DNA from: Glycomyces tenuis DSM 44171
GTDB lineage: Bacteria; Actinomycetota; Actinomycetes; Mycobacteriales; Micromonosporaceae
Reading direction: 5' to 3'
DNA length: 64,000 nucleotides
NCBI RefSeq assembly: GCF_000427885.1
Contig: NZ_ATYW01000015.1
Span: 1 to 64,000, forward strand
The notes beneath the pieces are model-generated. The model was not told the DNA's origin. It made no database searches and saw only the letters and a program-made list of their open reading frames with translations. The translations under genes were made by a program, and so were the position numbers. The number at the start of each line of letters is the position of its first letter. Positions within the stretch are counted from its first letter, which is position 1. Positions 28,418-36,604 of the stretch are shown one piece after another.

Positions 28418-29701
28418 GTGCTGACACAGCGCACCTACGTCCTCGACACCTCGGTTCTGCTATCGGATCCTGGAGCGTTCTCACGGTTCGACGAACATCA
28501 CGTGGTCGTCCCGCTCGTGGTCATCGGCGAACTGGAGGGGAAGCGGCACCATCCCGAACTCGGCTGGTTCGCCCGCGAATGCCTCCGGCGCCTCGACGAG
28601 CTCCGCGTCCGGCACGGGCGCCTCGACGAGCCGATCGCGATCGGCGAGGCCGGCGGGACCTTCCGGGTCGAGCTCAACCACGTCGACACCTCCGGCCTGC
28701 CGGCGGGCTTCGCCGTCGACGCCAACGACTCGCGCATCCTGGCCGTCGCCCACAGCCTCGGCGAGGAGGGGCAGAGCACCGTTCTGGTCACGAACGACAT
28801 GCCGCTGCGCGTCAAGGCCGCGGCCGTCGGCGTCCCCGCCGAGGAGTACCGCCACGGCCAGGCCGTCGACCCCACCTGGTCCGGCATGGCCGAGATCGCG
28901 GTCGCCGACGAGGACATCGACCGGCTCTTCAACGGCGAGGACGTCGACCTGCCGCCCGAGACGGGCCTGCCCTGCCACACCGGCCTCGTCCTCGGCGGCT
29001 CCGGCGCCTCGGCGCTGGGGCGCGTCACCGCCGACAAGAAGATCCGGCTCGTCCGCGGCCGGGAGGCCTTCGGCATCCACGGCCGCTCCGCCGAGCAGCG
29101 CGTCGCCCTCGATCTGCTCCTGGACCCCGAGATCGGCATCGTCTCCCTGGGCGGCAAGGCCGGCACGGGCAAGTCGGCCCTCGCGCTGTGCGCCGGGCTC
29201 GAGCAGGTCCTGGAGCGGGAGGTCCACAAGAAGGTCATCGTCTTCCGCCCGCTGTACGCCGTCGGCGGGCAGCAGCTGGGCTACCTGCCCGGCACCGAGG
29301 GCGAGAAGATGAGCCCGTGGGGCCAGGCCGTGTTCGACACGCTCGGCGCGGTCACCGACGACAACGTCATCACCGAGGTCCTCGAGCGCGGCATGCTCGA
29401 GGTGCTGCCGCTGACCCACATCAGGGGCCGCAGCCTCCACGACGCGTTCGTCATCGTCGACGAGGCCCAGTCCCTGGAGCGCGGCGTGCTGCTGACCGTG
29501 CTCTCGCGCATCGGCCAGGGCTCGAAGGTCGTCCTCACGCACGACGTGGCCCAGCGGGACAACCTCCGGGTCGGCCGGCACGACGGCGTCGCCTCCGTCA
29601 TCGACGTCCTCAAAGGACACCCACTGTTCGCGCACGTCACCCTCACGCGAAGTGAGCGCTCCGAGATCGCGGAGATGGTCACCAACCTGCTCGAAGGCTA
29701 G
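28418..29701 (+). CDS. PIN-PhoH fusion protein (PhoH2-type RNase/helicase)
   Basis: A 427-aa protein joining an N-terminal PIN nuclease domain ([12 protein letters not shown] with first acidic residue about D10; [11 protein letters not shown] and LVTNDMPLR later) to a C-terminal PhoH ATPase (Walker [14 protein letters not shown], Walker [13 protein letters not shown]). Such proteins unwind and cut RNA in mycobacteria (PhoH2). The start GTG 28418 has GGGAGG at 5 nt. An upstream in-frame ATG (28367) lacks a ribosome site and adds non-conserved residues. It is divergent from the FtsK-like operon with a 194-bp shared regulatory gap. Confidence 0.93.
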   Translation: MLTQRTYVLDTSVLLSDPGAFSRFDEHHVVVPLVVIGELEGKRHHPELGWFARECLRRLDELRVRHGRLDEPIAIGEAGGTFRVELNHVDTSGLPAGFAVDANDSRILAVAHSLGEEGQSTVLVTNDMPLRVKAAAVGVPAEEYRHGQAVDPTWSGMAEIAVADEDIDRLFNGEDVDLPPETGLPCHTGLVLGGSGASALGRVTADKKIRLVRGREAFGIHGRSAEQRVALDLLLDPEIGIVSLGGKAGTGKSALALCAGLEQVLEREVHKKVIVFRPLYAVGGQQLGYLPGTEGEKMSPWGQAVFDTLGAVTDDNVITEVLERGMLEVLPLTHIRGRSLHDAFVIVDEAQSLERGVLLTVLSRIGQGSKVVLTHDVAQRDNLRVGRHDGVASVIDVLKGHPLFAHVTLTRSERSEIAEMVTNLLEG

Positions 29702-29719
29702 CGGCCCGGCTCTGTCATG

Positions 29720-29759
29720 CTGTGTCGCGGGCACATGTGGACACGTGCCCGCGACACAG
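29720..29759 (+). promoter_or_regulatory. Perfect 15-bp stem-loop overlapping the transglycosylase ribosome site
   Basis: CTGTGTCGCGGGCAC (29720-29734) pairs perfectly with 29745-29759 around the loop ATGTGGACAC. The 3' arm runs into AGGAG (29758-29762), the ribosome site of the first transglycosylase. It may terminate the PIN-PhoH mRNA, mask the ribosome site, or bind a protein. It does not look like a ydaO riboswitch: the whole gap is only 69 nt. Confidence 0.75.
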
Positions 29760-29770
29760 GAGTTGAGCGA

Positions 29771-30454
29771 ATGATCCCACTGCTGACCCGGTACGGTTCG
29801 AAACTCGCCGCCGTCCTCGTCCTCGCACTCGGGGCCGTCATCACCGTCAGCGCCATCAGCGACACCCCGGCCGAGGACGACGCCGCCCACCCCAGCCAGG
29901 CCGCCGCCGAACAGCAGGCCGAAGCCGAAGCGGCGTACGAGGAAGTGCGATTCCAGCACGTCAACTACATCGCCGAGACCGCGGGCGCCGACGTCGACAC
30001 CAAGGCCGCGGCCGTCGCCGACTACGCGGTCTCCAAGGCCGAAGGCCTCGACGACGCCGAAGCCGAGGCACAAGCGGCCGCCGAGGCCGCCGCCGCCGCG
30101 GAAGCGGCGAACAACAACCCCACCTCAGTGGACATCCCCTCCAGCTGCGACGAGTTCTCCGGCAACCGAGCCACCGGCTGCGCCATCAACCTCGAATGGG
30201 GCTTCGACCTCGAGCAGTTCGGCTGCCTCGAGGCGCTGTGGAGCAGGGAGTCGGGCTGGAACGAGCTGGCCGCGAACTCGATCGGCGCCTACGGCATCCC
30301 CCAGGCCCTGCCCGGATCGAAGATGTCCAGCGAGGGCGACGACTGGGAGACCAACCCGGTCACCCAGATCCGCTGGGGCCTGGGCTACATCGAAGGCCGC
30401 TACGGCACCCCCTGCGCGGCCTGGGAGCACTCCGAGAACAACGGCTGGTACTGA
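29771..30454 (+). CDS. Secreted transglycosylase-like protein, copy 1
   Basis: A 227-aa exported or membrane-anchored protein. The N-terminal hydrophobic helix is about 11-29 (KLAAVLVLALGAVITVSAI). A long Ala/Glu-rich, helical stalk follows (to about 120). The C-terminal lysozyme-like domain has catalytic Glu in WSRESGWNELA and the actinomycete motif GAYGIPQALPGSKM, ending AWEHSENNGWY. Such domains cut peptidoglycan glycan strands. Cysteines CDEF, GCAI, GCLE and PCAAW suggest disulfides. ATG 29771 has AGGAG, partly buried in a perfect stem-loop. A paralogue of identical length follows. Confidence 0.92.
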   Translation: MIPLLTRYGSKLAAVLVLALGAVITVSAISDTPAEDDAAHPSQAAAEQQAEAEAAYEEVRFQHVNYIAETAGADVDTKAAAVADYAVSKAEGLDDAEAEAQAAAEAAAAAEAANNNPTSVDIPSSCDEFSGNRATGCAINLEWGFDLEQFGCLEALWSRESGWNELAANSIGAYGIPQALPGSKMSSEGDDWETNPVTQIRWGLGYIEGRYGTPCAAWEHSENNGWY

Positions 30455-30533
30455 AACCCCGACCCCTTTGTCCCCCGATGGTCCGCGCCCGCCCCGGCGG
30501 CGCGGACCGCGACCGCTCACAGGAGCCGACGAC

Positions 30534-31217
30534 ATGATCCCCCTGCTGACCCGCCACGCGGCCCGGCTCGCCGCCGTCCTCGTCCTCGCGCTCGGCGCGG
30601 TCATCGCCGTCAGCGCCATCAGCGACACCCCGGCCGAGGACGACGCCGCCCACCCCAGCCAGGCCGCCGCCGAACAGCAGGCCGAGGCCGAAGCGGCGTA
30701 CGAGCAGACCAGGACGCTGCACCTCAACTACATCGAGGCGACCGCCGGGGCCGACGTCGACACCAAGGCCGCGGCCGTCGCCGACTACGCGGTCTCCAAG
30801 GCCGAAGGCCTCGACGACGCCGAAGCCGAAGCCCAAGCGGCCGCCGAGGCCGCCGCCGCCGCGGAGGCCGCGAACAGCAACCCCACCTCAGTGGACATCC
30901 CCTCCAGCTGCGACGAGTTCTCCGGCAACCGAGCCACCGGCTGCGCGATCACCCTCGACTGGGGCTTCGACCTCGAGCAGTTCGCGTGCCTGGAGCAACT
31001 CTGGTCCAAGGAGTCGGGCTGGAACGAGCTGGCCGCGAACTCGATCGGCGCCTACGGCATCCCCCAGGCCTACCCGGGTTCCAAGATGGCCACCGAAGGC
31101 GACGACTGGGAGACCAACCCGGTCACCCAGATCAACTGGGGCCTGGGCTACATCCAGGGGAAGTACGACACCCCCTGCGGAGCGTGGGCCCAGTCCGAGT
31201 CCGAGGGCTTCTACTGA
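30534..31217 (+). CDS. Secreted transglycosylase-like protein, copy 2
   Basis: A 227-aa paralogue of the preceding gene, colinear over its whole length and very similar, including long identical runs in the stalk. Differences cluster at residues about 58-68 (EQTRTLHLNYIEAT), around the catalytic helix (EQLWSKESGWNEL) and at the end (GAWAQSESEGFY). The catalytic Glu is kept. The ATG at 30534 has AGGAG upstream. The 79-nt spacer from copy 1 lacks a clear promoter, so both are probably co-transcribed. Tandem duplication at a 763-bp period is visible. Confidence 0.92.
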   Translation: MIPLLTRHAARLAAVLVLALGAVIAVSAISDTPAEDDAAHPSQAAAEQQAEAEAAYEQTRTLHLNYIEATAGADVDTKAAAVADYAVSKAEGLDDAEAEAQAAAEAAAAAEAANSNPTSVDIPSSCDEFSGNRATGCAITLDWGFDLEQFACLEQLWSKESGWNELAANSIGAYGIPQAYPGSKMATEGDDWETNPVTQINWGLGYIQGKYDTPCGAWAQSESEGFY

Positions 31218-31271
31218 CACGGGCCGCCGGAAGCTGGATAATAGGGGCATAGCCACCGCCGGAGGTGCGGC

Positions 31272-31664
31272 ATGCCCTACGGGCTCCTAGCGGACCTCAC
31301 GATGACCGCCCACTTCTTGTTCCTGGCGTTCCTGCTGCTGGGCGGCTTCGTGGCGTGGCGGTGGCGCCGAGTCTGGTTCGTCCACGCCGCCACCGCCGCC
31401 TACGCCCTCGTCCACGTCGTGACCGGCACCGACTGCCCGCTAACGCCGCTGGAGCACGAGCTCCGGCTCCGCGCCGGCCAGGCCGGCATGGAAGCGGGCG
31501 GCTTCACCGGCACGCACCTCGAGGACGTCATCTACCCCGCCGAACTCACGACCGAGGTACGCTGGGCGGCCCTCGTCGTCATAGCCGTATCGTGGCTCGG
31601 CCTGCTGCTGCTGATCCGCCGCGACCGGCGCCGCGGGCGCCGCCGCGGCGAACTCGCGTCCTGA
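31272..31664 (+). CDS. DUF2784 small membrane protein
   Basis: A 130-aa protein with three membrane helices (LTMTAHFLFLAFLLLGGFV, the VHAATAAYALVHV segment, and WAALVVIAVSWLGLLLL) and the DUF2784 pattern with TGTDCPLTPLEHELR between helices two and three. The tail is Arg-rich. A -10-like GATAAT (31237-31242) and GGAGG (about 31261) precede ATG 31272. The function is unknown. Its last 225 bp overlap the 3' end of the convergent DUF998 gene. Confidence 0.88.
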   Translation: MPYGLLADLTMTAHFLFLAFLLLGGFVAWRWRRVWFVHAATAAYALVHVVTGTDCPLTPLEHELRLRAGQAGMEAGGFTGTHLEDVIYPAELTTEVRWAALVVIAVSWLGLLLLIRRDRRRGRRRGELAS

Positions 31665-32330
31665 ACCGGCCCGCCGCTCGCGCAGCCAGCCGCCGAGGAC
31701 GGCCAGCGCCACCAGCTCCGAACCGACCGTCGTGCGCTGCAGGAGACCGGCCGCGTACGCGCCCGGTTCGCGCGGCACGCCGAACCACTCCATGACGTAC
31801 GGCGTCGAGCACGAGACCAACGCGAGGAGCCCGATCCAGCTGAAGACCGCGACCGCCCGGCGGACCGGCGCCGGGCACCGCTCCCCGCCGTCGGCGCTCT
31901 TCGCCCAGCGGCTGAAGGCCAGGCCCATGAGCGCCATCGTCGCGAACGCGCAGAACGCCGAGTAGCGGTGGATCGCCGAGACCACCGAGACCTCGTCGAG
32001 CCCGGGCGGGTCGGTCGGGAACAGCGCCACCAGCGCCAGGAACCCGGCCCAGACCAGGAGCATCCGGCTCAGCCAGCGGGGGGCGCCGGCCCTGCGCGCG
32101 GCGAAGGCGAAGGCGCACGCGCCGCCGCCGAACAGCGCCAGGGACACCGGCAGCAGCCAGCCCAGCGGCGTGTAGAGATGCAGACTGATGACGACGTCGA
32201 CCGGGTTCAGTCCCGAGGTCGCGTGCAGCACGACCATGGAGACCAGGCCCGTGCCGAGCAGCGCGAAGCCGGCGGTCGTCAACCGCTGCAAGGTGATGTC
32301 GTGAACTCGCTGGGGGGCTTGTGAACTCAT
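31440..32330 (-). CDS. DUF998 membrane protein with antisense-overlapping tail
   Basis: A 296-aa protein. The first 215 residues form a six-helix DUF998 membrane domain (LTTAGFALLGTGLVSMVVLH at the start; the last helix ends VALAVLGGWLRER). The remaining 75 residues (GREFAAAAPAAPVAADQQQQ onward) are hydrophilic and lie antisense over the DUF2784 gene, ending inside it. That tail has no counterpart in typical DUF998 proteins and probably arose when the original stop was lost. The start ATG 32330 has GAGGG upstream. The function is unknown. Confidence 0.82.
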   Translation of the reverse strand: MSSQAPQRVHDITLQRLTTAGFALLGTGLVSMVVLHATSGLNPVDVVISLHLYTPLGWLLPVSLALFGGGACAFAFAARRAGAPRWLSRMLLVWAGFLALVALFPTDPPGLDEVSVVSAIHRYSAFCAFATMALMGLAFSRWAKSADGGERCPAPVRRAVAVFSWIGLLALVSCSTPYVMEWFGVPREPGAYAAGLLQRTTVGSELVALAVLGGWLRERRAGSGREFAAAAPAAPVAADQQQQAEPRYGYDDEGRPAYLGREFGGVDDVLEVRAGEAARFHAGLAGAEPELVLQRR

Positions 32331-32503
32331 GCCCTCAAGGCTCGCCGCGGAACGGCGCGGGCGCAGTGACGCGGGCGCCCCACTTCACCGCCCAGCCTGC
32401 CCCCGCCGCCCGGTACAGCCAGCCTTACCCCCGCCTTCCGGCGTGCCGCCGCCACGCCAGCTCACCGCGTCCCCTCCGGCTCCGCGTGTGACAGTCTGGA
32501 GGC

Positions 32504-34273
32504 ATGAACGAGCTCGCCGACGCCCTCTCGCCGTACCTGCGCCAGCACGCCGACAACCCGGTCGCGTGGCGCCAGTGGAGCCCGGAGGCGCTCGCCGAGG
32601 CCGAGCGCCGCGACGTCCCGCTGCTCATCAGCATCGGCTACTCCACCTGCCACTGGTGCCACGTCATGGCGCACGAGTCGTTCGAGGACGCGACCGTGGC
32701 GGCGTCGATGAACGAGCGGTTCGTGCCCGTCAAGGTCGACCGGGAGGAGCGCCCCGACCTCGACGCGGTGTACATGCAGGCGACCATGGCGATCACCGGG
32801 CAGGGCGGCTGGCCGATGACCGTGTTCGCCTTCCCCGACGGCACCCCGTTCTTCGCCGGCACCTACTTCCCCAAGCCGCACTTCCTGCGGCTGCTCGACG
32901 CCGTGCACACCGCGTGGACCGAGCAGCGCGAAGAGCTTCGCAGCCAAGGAGCGGCGATCGTCCAGGCGAGCGCGCAGACCGGCCCGCCGTTCGCCGACAT
33001 CACGGTGGCCTGCCCGCTGGACGGCCCGTGTCCCCCGGCCCCGCCGGTGCGCACCGAGATGCTCGACAGTGCCGCGCGGGCCCTCCTGGCCTCGGCCGAC
33101 CGCACCAACGGCGGATTCGGGACCGCCCCGAAGTTCCCCAGCGTCCCCTCGCTGCGGTTCCTGCTGGACCACTACGTGCGCAGCGGCGACGAGGCGGCGC
33201 TGGACCACGTCAGGCTCACCGCCGAGCGGATGGCCCGCGGCGGGATCTACGACCAGCTCGCCGGCGGCTTCGCCCGCTACAGCGTCGACGAGGCGTGGGT
33301 GGTGCCGCACTTCGAGAAGATGCTGTACGACAACGCCGAGCTGCTGTGGCTGTACGCGCGGCTGTACGGCGAAGGCGAGCTGTACGCGCGGGTGGCCGAC
33401 GAGACCGCCGCGTTCCTGTTGGAGCACTTCTCGACCGCCGAGGGCGGCTTCGCGGCGGCGTTCGACGCCGACACCGGCGGCGTCGAGGGCCTGACGTACG
33501 TGTGGACCTTCCAGGACCTGACCGAGACGCTCGGCGTGGACGACGCGGCCTGGGCGGCCGAGGCCTTCGGGCTGGCCGAAGGCCGACCGAACTTCGAACA
33601 CGACGCGAACGTGCTGCTCCTGCCGCGCGATCCGGCCGACGGCGCGCGGCTGGCGGCGATCCGGCACCGCCTGCTGGCCGCCCGCAGGGGGCGGCCGCAG
33701 CCGGGCCGCGACGACAAGGTGGTGGCCGCCTGGAACGGCCTGGCGATCGCGGCCTTGGCCGAGTACTCGTCCCGGACAGGTCACCGCGACTCGCTCCTGG
33801 CGGCCGAGCGGGCCGCCGAGACGCTGGCGCGCCTCCACTTGGGCGAGGACGACCGCCTGGCACGGGCCTCACTGGGCGGCACGGCGTCCGAGGCGCCGGG
33901 CGTGCTGGAGGACTACGCGGCGGTGGCGCTGGGCTTCCTGCGCCTCGGCGGGGCCTGGACCGAGCGGGCGGCGGCGCTGCTGGAGCAGATCCGCGGCCGC
34001 TTCACCGACGGCCTGGGCGGCTTCCACGACACGGCGACCGACGCCGAGGCGCTGGTGACGCGGCCGGCGGACGTGCACGACGGCCCGACGGCCTCGGGCT
34101 GGGCCCTGGCCGCGACGGCGCTGCTGGAGGCGTTCCAGGCGACGGGCGATGAGACGTACAAGGACGACGCGTGGAGGGCGATCGCGAGGGCCGAACCGGC
34201 GATGAGCGCCAACCCGAGGTTCACTTCGGGGCTCCACAGCGCGGCCGAGGCCCTGGCGAGGATACAGAGGTGA
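32504..34273 (+). CDS. YyaL/SSP411-type thioredoxin-like and glycan-barrel protein
   Basis: A 589-aa protein of the DUF255 (YyaL, spermatogenesis-associated 20) family. The N-terminal thioredoxin-like domain holds [14 protein letters not shown] with the C-H-W-C pair, then [12 protein letters not shown] and [10 protein letters not shown]. The C-terminal part is an (alpha/alpha)6-type barrel with [30 protein letters not shown]-like signature segments. The cellular role is undefined; redox or sugar-related activity has been proposed for the family. ATG 32504 follows GGAGG at only 1 nt, and CAGTCT lies 6 nt upstream, so it may be another leaderless start. Confidence 0.92.
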   Translation: MNELADALSPYLRQHADNPVAWRQWSPEALAEAERRDVPLLISIGYSTCHWCHVMAHESFEDATVAASMNERFVPVKVDREERPDLDAVYMQATMAITGQGGWPMTVFAFPDGTPFFAGTYFPKPHFLRLLDAVHTAWTEQREELRSQGAAIVQASAQTGPPFADITVACPLDGPCPPAPPVRTEMLDSAARALLASADRTNGGFGTAPKFPSVPSLRFLLDHYVRSGDEAALDHVRLTAERMARGGIYDQLAGGFARYSVDEAWVVPHFEKMLYDNAELLWLYARLYGEGELYARVADETAAFLLEHFSTAEGGFAAAFDADTGGVEGLTYVWTFQDLTETLGVDDAAWAAEAFGLAEGRPNFEHDANVLLLPRDPADGARLAAIRHRLLAARRGRPQPGRDDKVVAAWNGLAIAALAEYSSRTGHRDSLLAAERAAETLARLHLGEDDRLARASLGGTASEAPGVLEDYAAVALGFLRLGGAWTERAAALLEQIRGRFTDGLGGFHDTATDAEALVTRPADVHDGPTASGWALAATALLEAFQATGDETYKDDAWRAIARAEPAMSANPRFTSGLHSAAEALARIQR

Positions 34274-34686
34274 CCCCGCGCGCACCGGACAGTCATCCAC
34301 AGGCGAACCGATCCCCGAGCATAACTCACCAAGCGCATTGAACAGGGAAAACACCACCTGCTCGCGAAGTTATCCACAGGCCGAAAAAGCATCCTTGAAA
34401 GTCTTGACTACGCGTGAGAGTGTCCATACAAAAACGGATACAGCGCTGGTAGTTCCTCTGACTTTCCTCTGCCTCTGTAGGCAGGCAGTGCGAGTGGGAT
34501 CCGCGGGCACCGCCATAGAAGATCGCGCGCGGGTCGCTCCCGCGCGCGGCGCCTACAGAGGTCCCGCGGGAAACGGCGCGGGCGAGCGGGACCGGCCACC
34601 TCGCCCGCCCGCGCCAAACCCTCACGCACCGCGCACCCCACCACACCACTGGGCCAGACCCGGTTCGCGAGCAGGGCACAACCCGG
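34274..34686. other. Non-coding stretch with DnaA-box-like sites
   Basis: No gene is recognisable. 34320-34500 is AT-rich for this genome. A perfect DnaA box TTATCCACA lies at 34370-34378 and a near match TCATCCACA at 34293-34301, both in the same orientation. It runs into an 11-bp repeat array on the right. No replication genes flank it, so it is unlikely to be oriC; a DnaA-titrating or regulatory site is possible. Confidence 0.5.
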
Positions 34687-34825
34687 CCAGCGCCCGGCCA
34701 GCGATGAACGCACGGCGGTCAGTACTCGGCCGGCGAGGAGCGCAGCCCAGCCAGTACCCGGTCAGCACTCGGCCAGCGTGAGCACTGCCCGGTCAGTGCT
34801 CAATCAGTGCCCGATCAGTGATGAT
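34687..34825. repeat. Degenerate 11-bp direct repeat array
   Basis: Units of the form YCAGYRCYCGG recur in one orientation. Examples start at 34687, 34698, 34719, 34751, 34762, 34793, 34804 and 34815 (CCAGTACCCGG, TCAGCACTCGG, TCAGTGCTCAA, TCAGTGCCCGA). Several are directly adjacent at 11-bp spacing, one helical turn, resembling iterons. The array ends about 90 bp before the ABC exporter start. Confidence 0.7.
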
Positions 34826-34878
34826 TGCGGGGCCCGTCACAGGCGGCGCTCATCACGGCCGTATCGCCGGAAAACGCA

Positions 34879-34907
34879 TTGCCGGCACCGGGAACCTTCC
34901 TTACGTT
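34879..34907 (+). promoter_or_regulatory. Promoter of the ABC exporter operon (leaderless)
   Basis: TTGCCG (34879-34884), a 17-nt spacer and TACGTT (34902-34907) precede the GTG at 34916 by 8 nt. No ribosome site is present. Confidence 0.55.
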
Positions 34908-34915
34908 TGAACCTT

Positions 34916-36604
34916 GTGAAGCCGAACCCGCTGCGCCCCGTCCCGCCCTCCCCGGCCGACATCCCCACCACCCCGTGGCGGTACCTCTGGCAGGTCGCGC
35001 GGGCGCAGACCTCGCGAGTGCTCCTCGGATTCCTTGCGCTGAGCGTCTCTGGCACGGCCTGGATCCTGCTGCCGTGGGTGATCTCCAAAGTCATCGACGA
35101 GGTGATCATCGCCCGCTCCACCGCGACACTGCTCCCCTGGTCGCTCGCGCTCGTCGCGACGGCGATCGCCAGCTCCTGGATCTTCGTCGCCGGGTACCGC
35201 TTCCTGTTCATGGCCGAGTCGCACTCGCGCGTCGGCACTGTCGAGGCGCTCACCGACCACCTGAACACCGCCGGCACCGGCGTGCGCGGGAGCGTCTCCC
35301 CCGGCGAGATGGTCAACCTCTCCACCGAGGACACCCACAAGACCGGCTCGTTCATCTTCCAGCTCGGCTTCGGCTGGATGGGCCTGGTCATGCTCGCCGT
35401 CGGCACCGTCATCCTGTGGAACACCGACACCAGGCTCGGCGCCGTCGCCGCCGGCGGCGTGTTCGCCATCGGCTTCCTCGTCGGCCCCCTCCTCGGCCGG
35501 CTCCAGCACCACCAGATCGCCTACCGCGCAAGCGTCGCCACCCTCACCGGGCAGGCCGCCGACGTCGTCGGGGGCCTGCGGGTGCTGCGAGGCGTCGGCG
35601 GCGAGGCCCAGTTCTCCCAGCGCTACCGCGCCGCCTCGGCGGAGCTGCGCGAGGCCGGCTACGGGGTCGCCACCGCCGACTCGTGGGTGCAGGGCCTGCG
35701 GGCGAGCCTGCCGCTCGCACTCATCGCCGTCGTCACCTGGGTCGGGGCGCGCCTGGCCTTGGACGAGGCCATCACCATCGGCGAGCTGTCGGCCGCCTTC
35801 GGCATGACCGCACTCCTCGCCCAGCACGCCGGCGCCCTCATCGGCATGGCGCAGGCCGTCATCGCCGCGCAGGTCTCCTCGCGGCGGCTGACCGCGTTCT
35901 TCAAGACCGGGCCCGACATCGCCGACGGCGGCACCCGGCGCGAGGCCAGCGGCATCCTGCGCGACCGGGAGAGCGGGCTGGCCGTCGAACCGGGGAAGCT
36001 CACCGTCGTCGTCAGCGCCGAAGGGAAGCCCGCCGCGCTCGCCCTCGAGCGCCTCGCCCGCTACCGTGACTCGCAGGCCGAGTGGGGCGGCGTGCCGCTC
36101 GCCGAGCTGGAGCTCGACGCGGTCCGCGAAGGCGTCCTGCTGCTGCGCGAGGACTACCTGTTCGCGCAGAGCCTCGGCGAGACCCTCCGGGTCGAGCCCG
36201 AGGCGGCCATGCGCGCCATCCGGGTCGCCTGCGCCGAGGACGTCCACTCCAGCCTCGGCTCGACGCTCGACGGGGAGGTCACCAACGGCGGGCGCAACCT
36301 CTCCGGCGGCCAGCGCCAGCGCCTGCGGCTGGCCCGGGCGCTCGCGGCCGACGCCGAGACGCTGCTGGCCGTCGAGCCGACTTCGGCGGTCGACGCCCAC
36401 ACCGAGTCCCTCATCGCCGAGCGCGTCGCCGCGGCCCGCCGCGGGCGCACCACCGCCGTCGTCACCGCCTCGCCGCTGTGGCTGGCCCGTGCCGACGTGG
36501 TCGCGTGGATGTGGGACGGCAAGGTCCGCGCCACCGGCACCCACGCCGAGCTCTCCCTCGACGGCGAATACCGCAGCCTCACATCCCGACAGGAGTCCCG
36601 ATGA
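34916..36604 (+). CDS. ABC exporter half-transporter with degenerate ATP site (subunit 1)
   Basis: A 562-aa half-transporter: six membrane helices (about 20-290) and a nucleotide-binding domain (about 335-555). The NBD lacks a Walker A (VVVSAEGKPAALAL stands in its place). It has a weakened Walker B, LLAVEPTSAVD, with Val for the first Asp. It keeps a perfect signature, NLSGGQRQRLRLARAL. The H-loop His is also lost (VVTASPLWLA). It must pair with the next gene, which has the opposite defects. The substrate is unknown; multidrug or peptide export is typical for the class. GTG 34916 appears leaderless. Confidence 0.92.
   Translation: MKPNPLRPVPPSPADIPTTPWRYLWQVARAQTSRVLLGFLALSVSGTAWILLPWVISKVIDEVIIARSTATLLPWSLALVATAIASSWIFVAGYRFLFMAESHSRVGTVEALTDHLNTAGTGVRGSVSPGEMVNLSTEDTHKTGSFIFQLGFGWMGLVMLAVGTVILWNTDTRLGAVAAGGVFAIGFLVGPLLGRLQHHQIAYRASVATLTGQAADVVGGLRVLRGVGGEAQFSQRYRAASAELREAGYGVATADSWVQGLRASLPLALIAVVTWVGARLALDEAITIGELSAAFGMTALLAQHAGALIGMAQAVIAAQVSSRRLTAFFKTGPDIADGGTRREASGILRDRESGLAVEPGKLTVVVSAEGKPAALALERLARYRDSQAEWGGVPLAELELDAVREGVLLLREDYLFAQSLGETLRVEPEAAMRAIRVACAEDVHSSLGSTLDGEVTNGGRNLSGGQRQRLRLARALAADAETLLAVEPTSAVDAHTESLIAERVAAARRGRTTAVVTASPLWLARADVVAWMWDGKVRATGTHAELSLDGEYRSLTSRQESR

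Noticed and set aside
29702-29770. Possible ydaO (c-di-AMP) riboswitch before the transglycosylase
   Set aside because: The gap is too short and shows only a simple hairpin.
34274-34915. Possible chromosomal replication origin
   Set aside because: Only one perfect DnaA box, and no dnaA, dnaN or parAB genes nearby.
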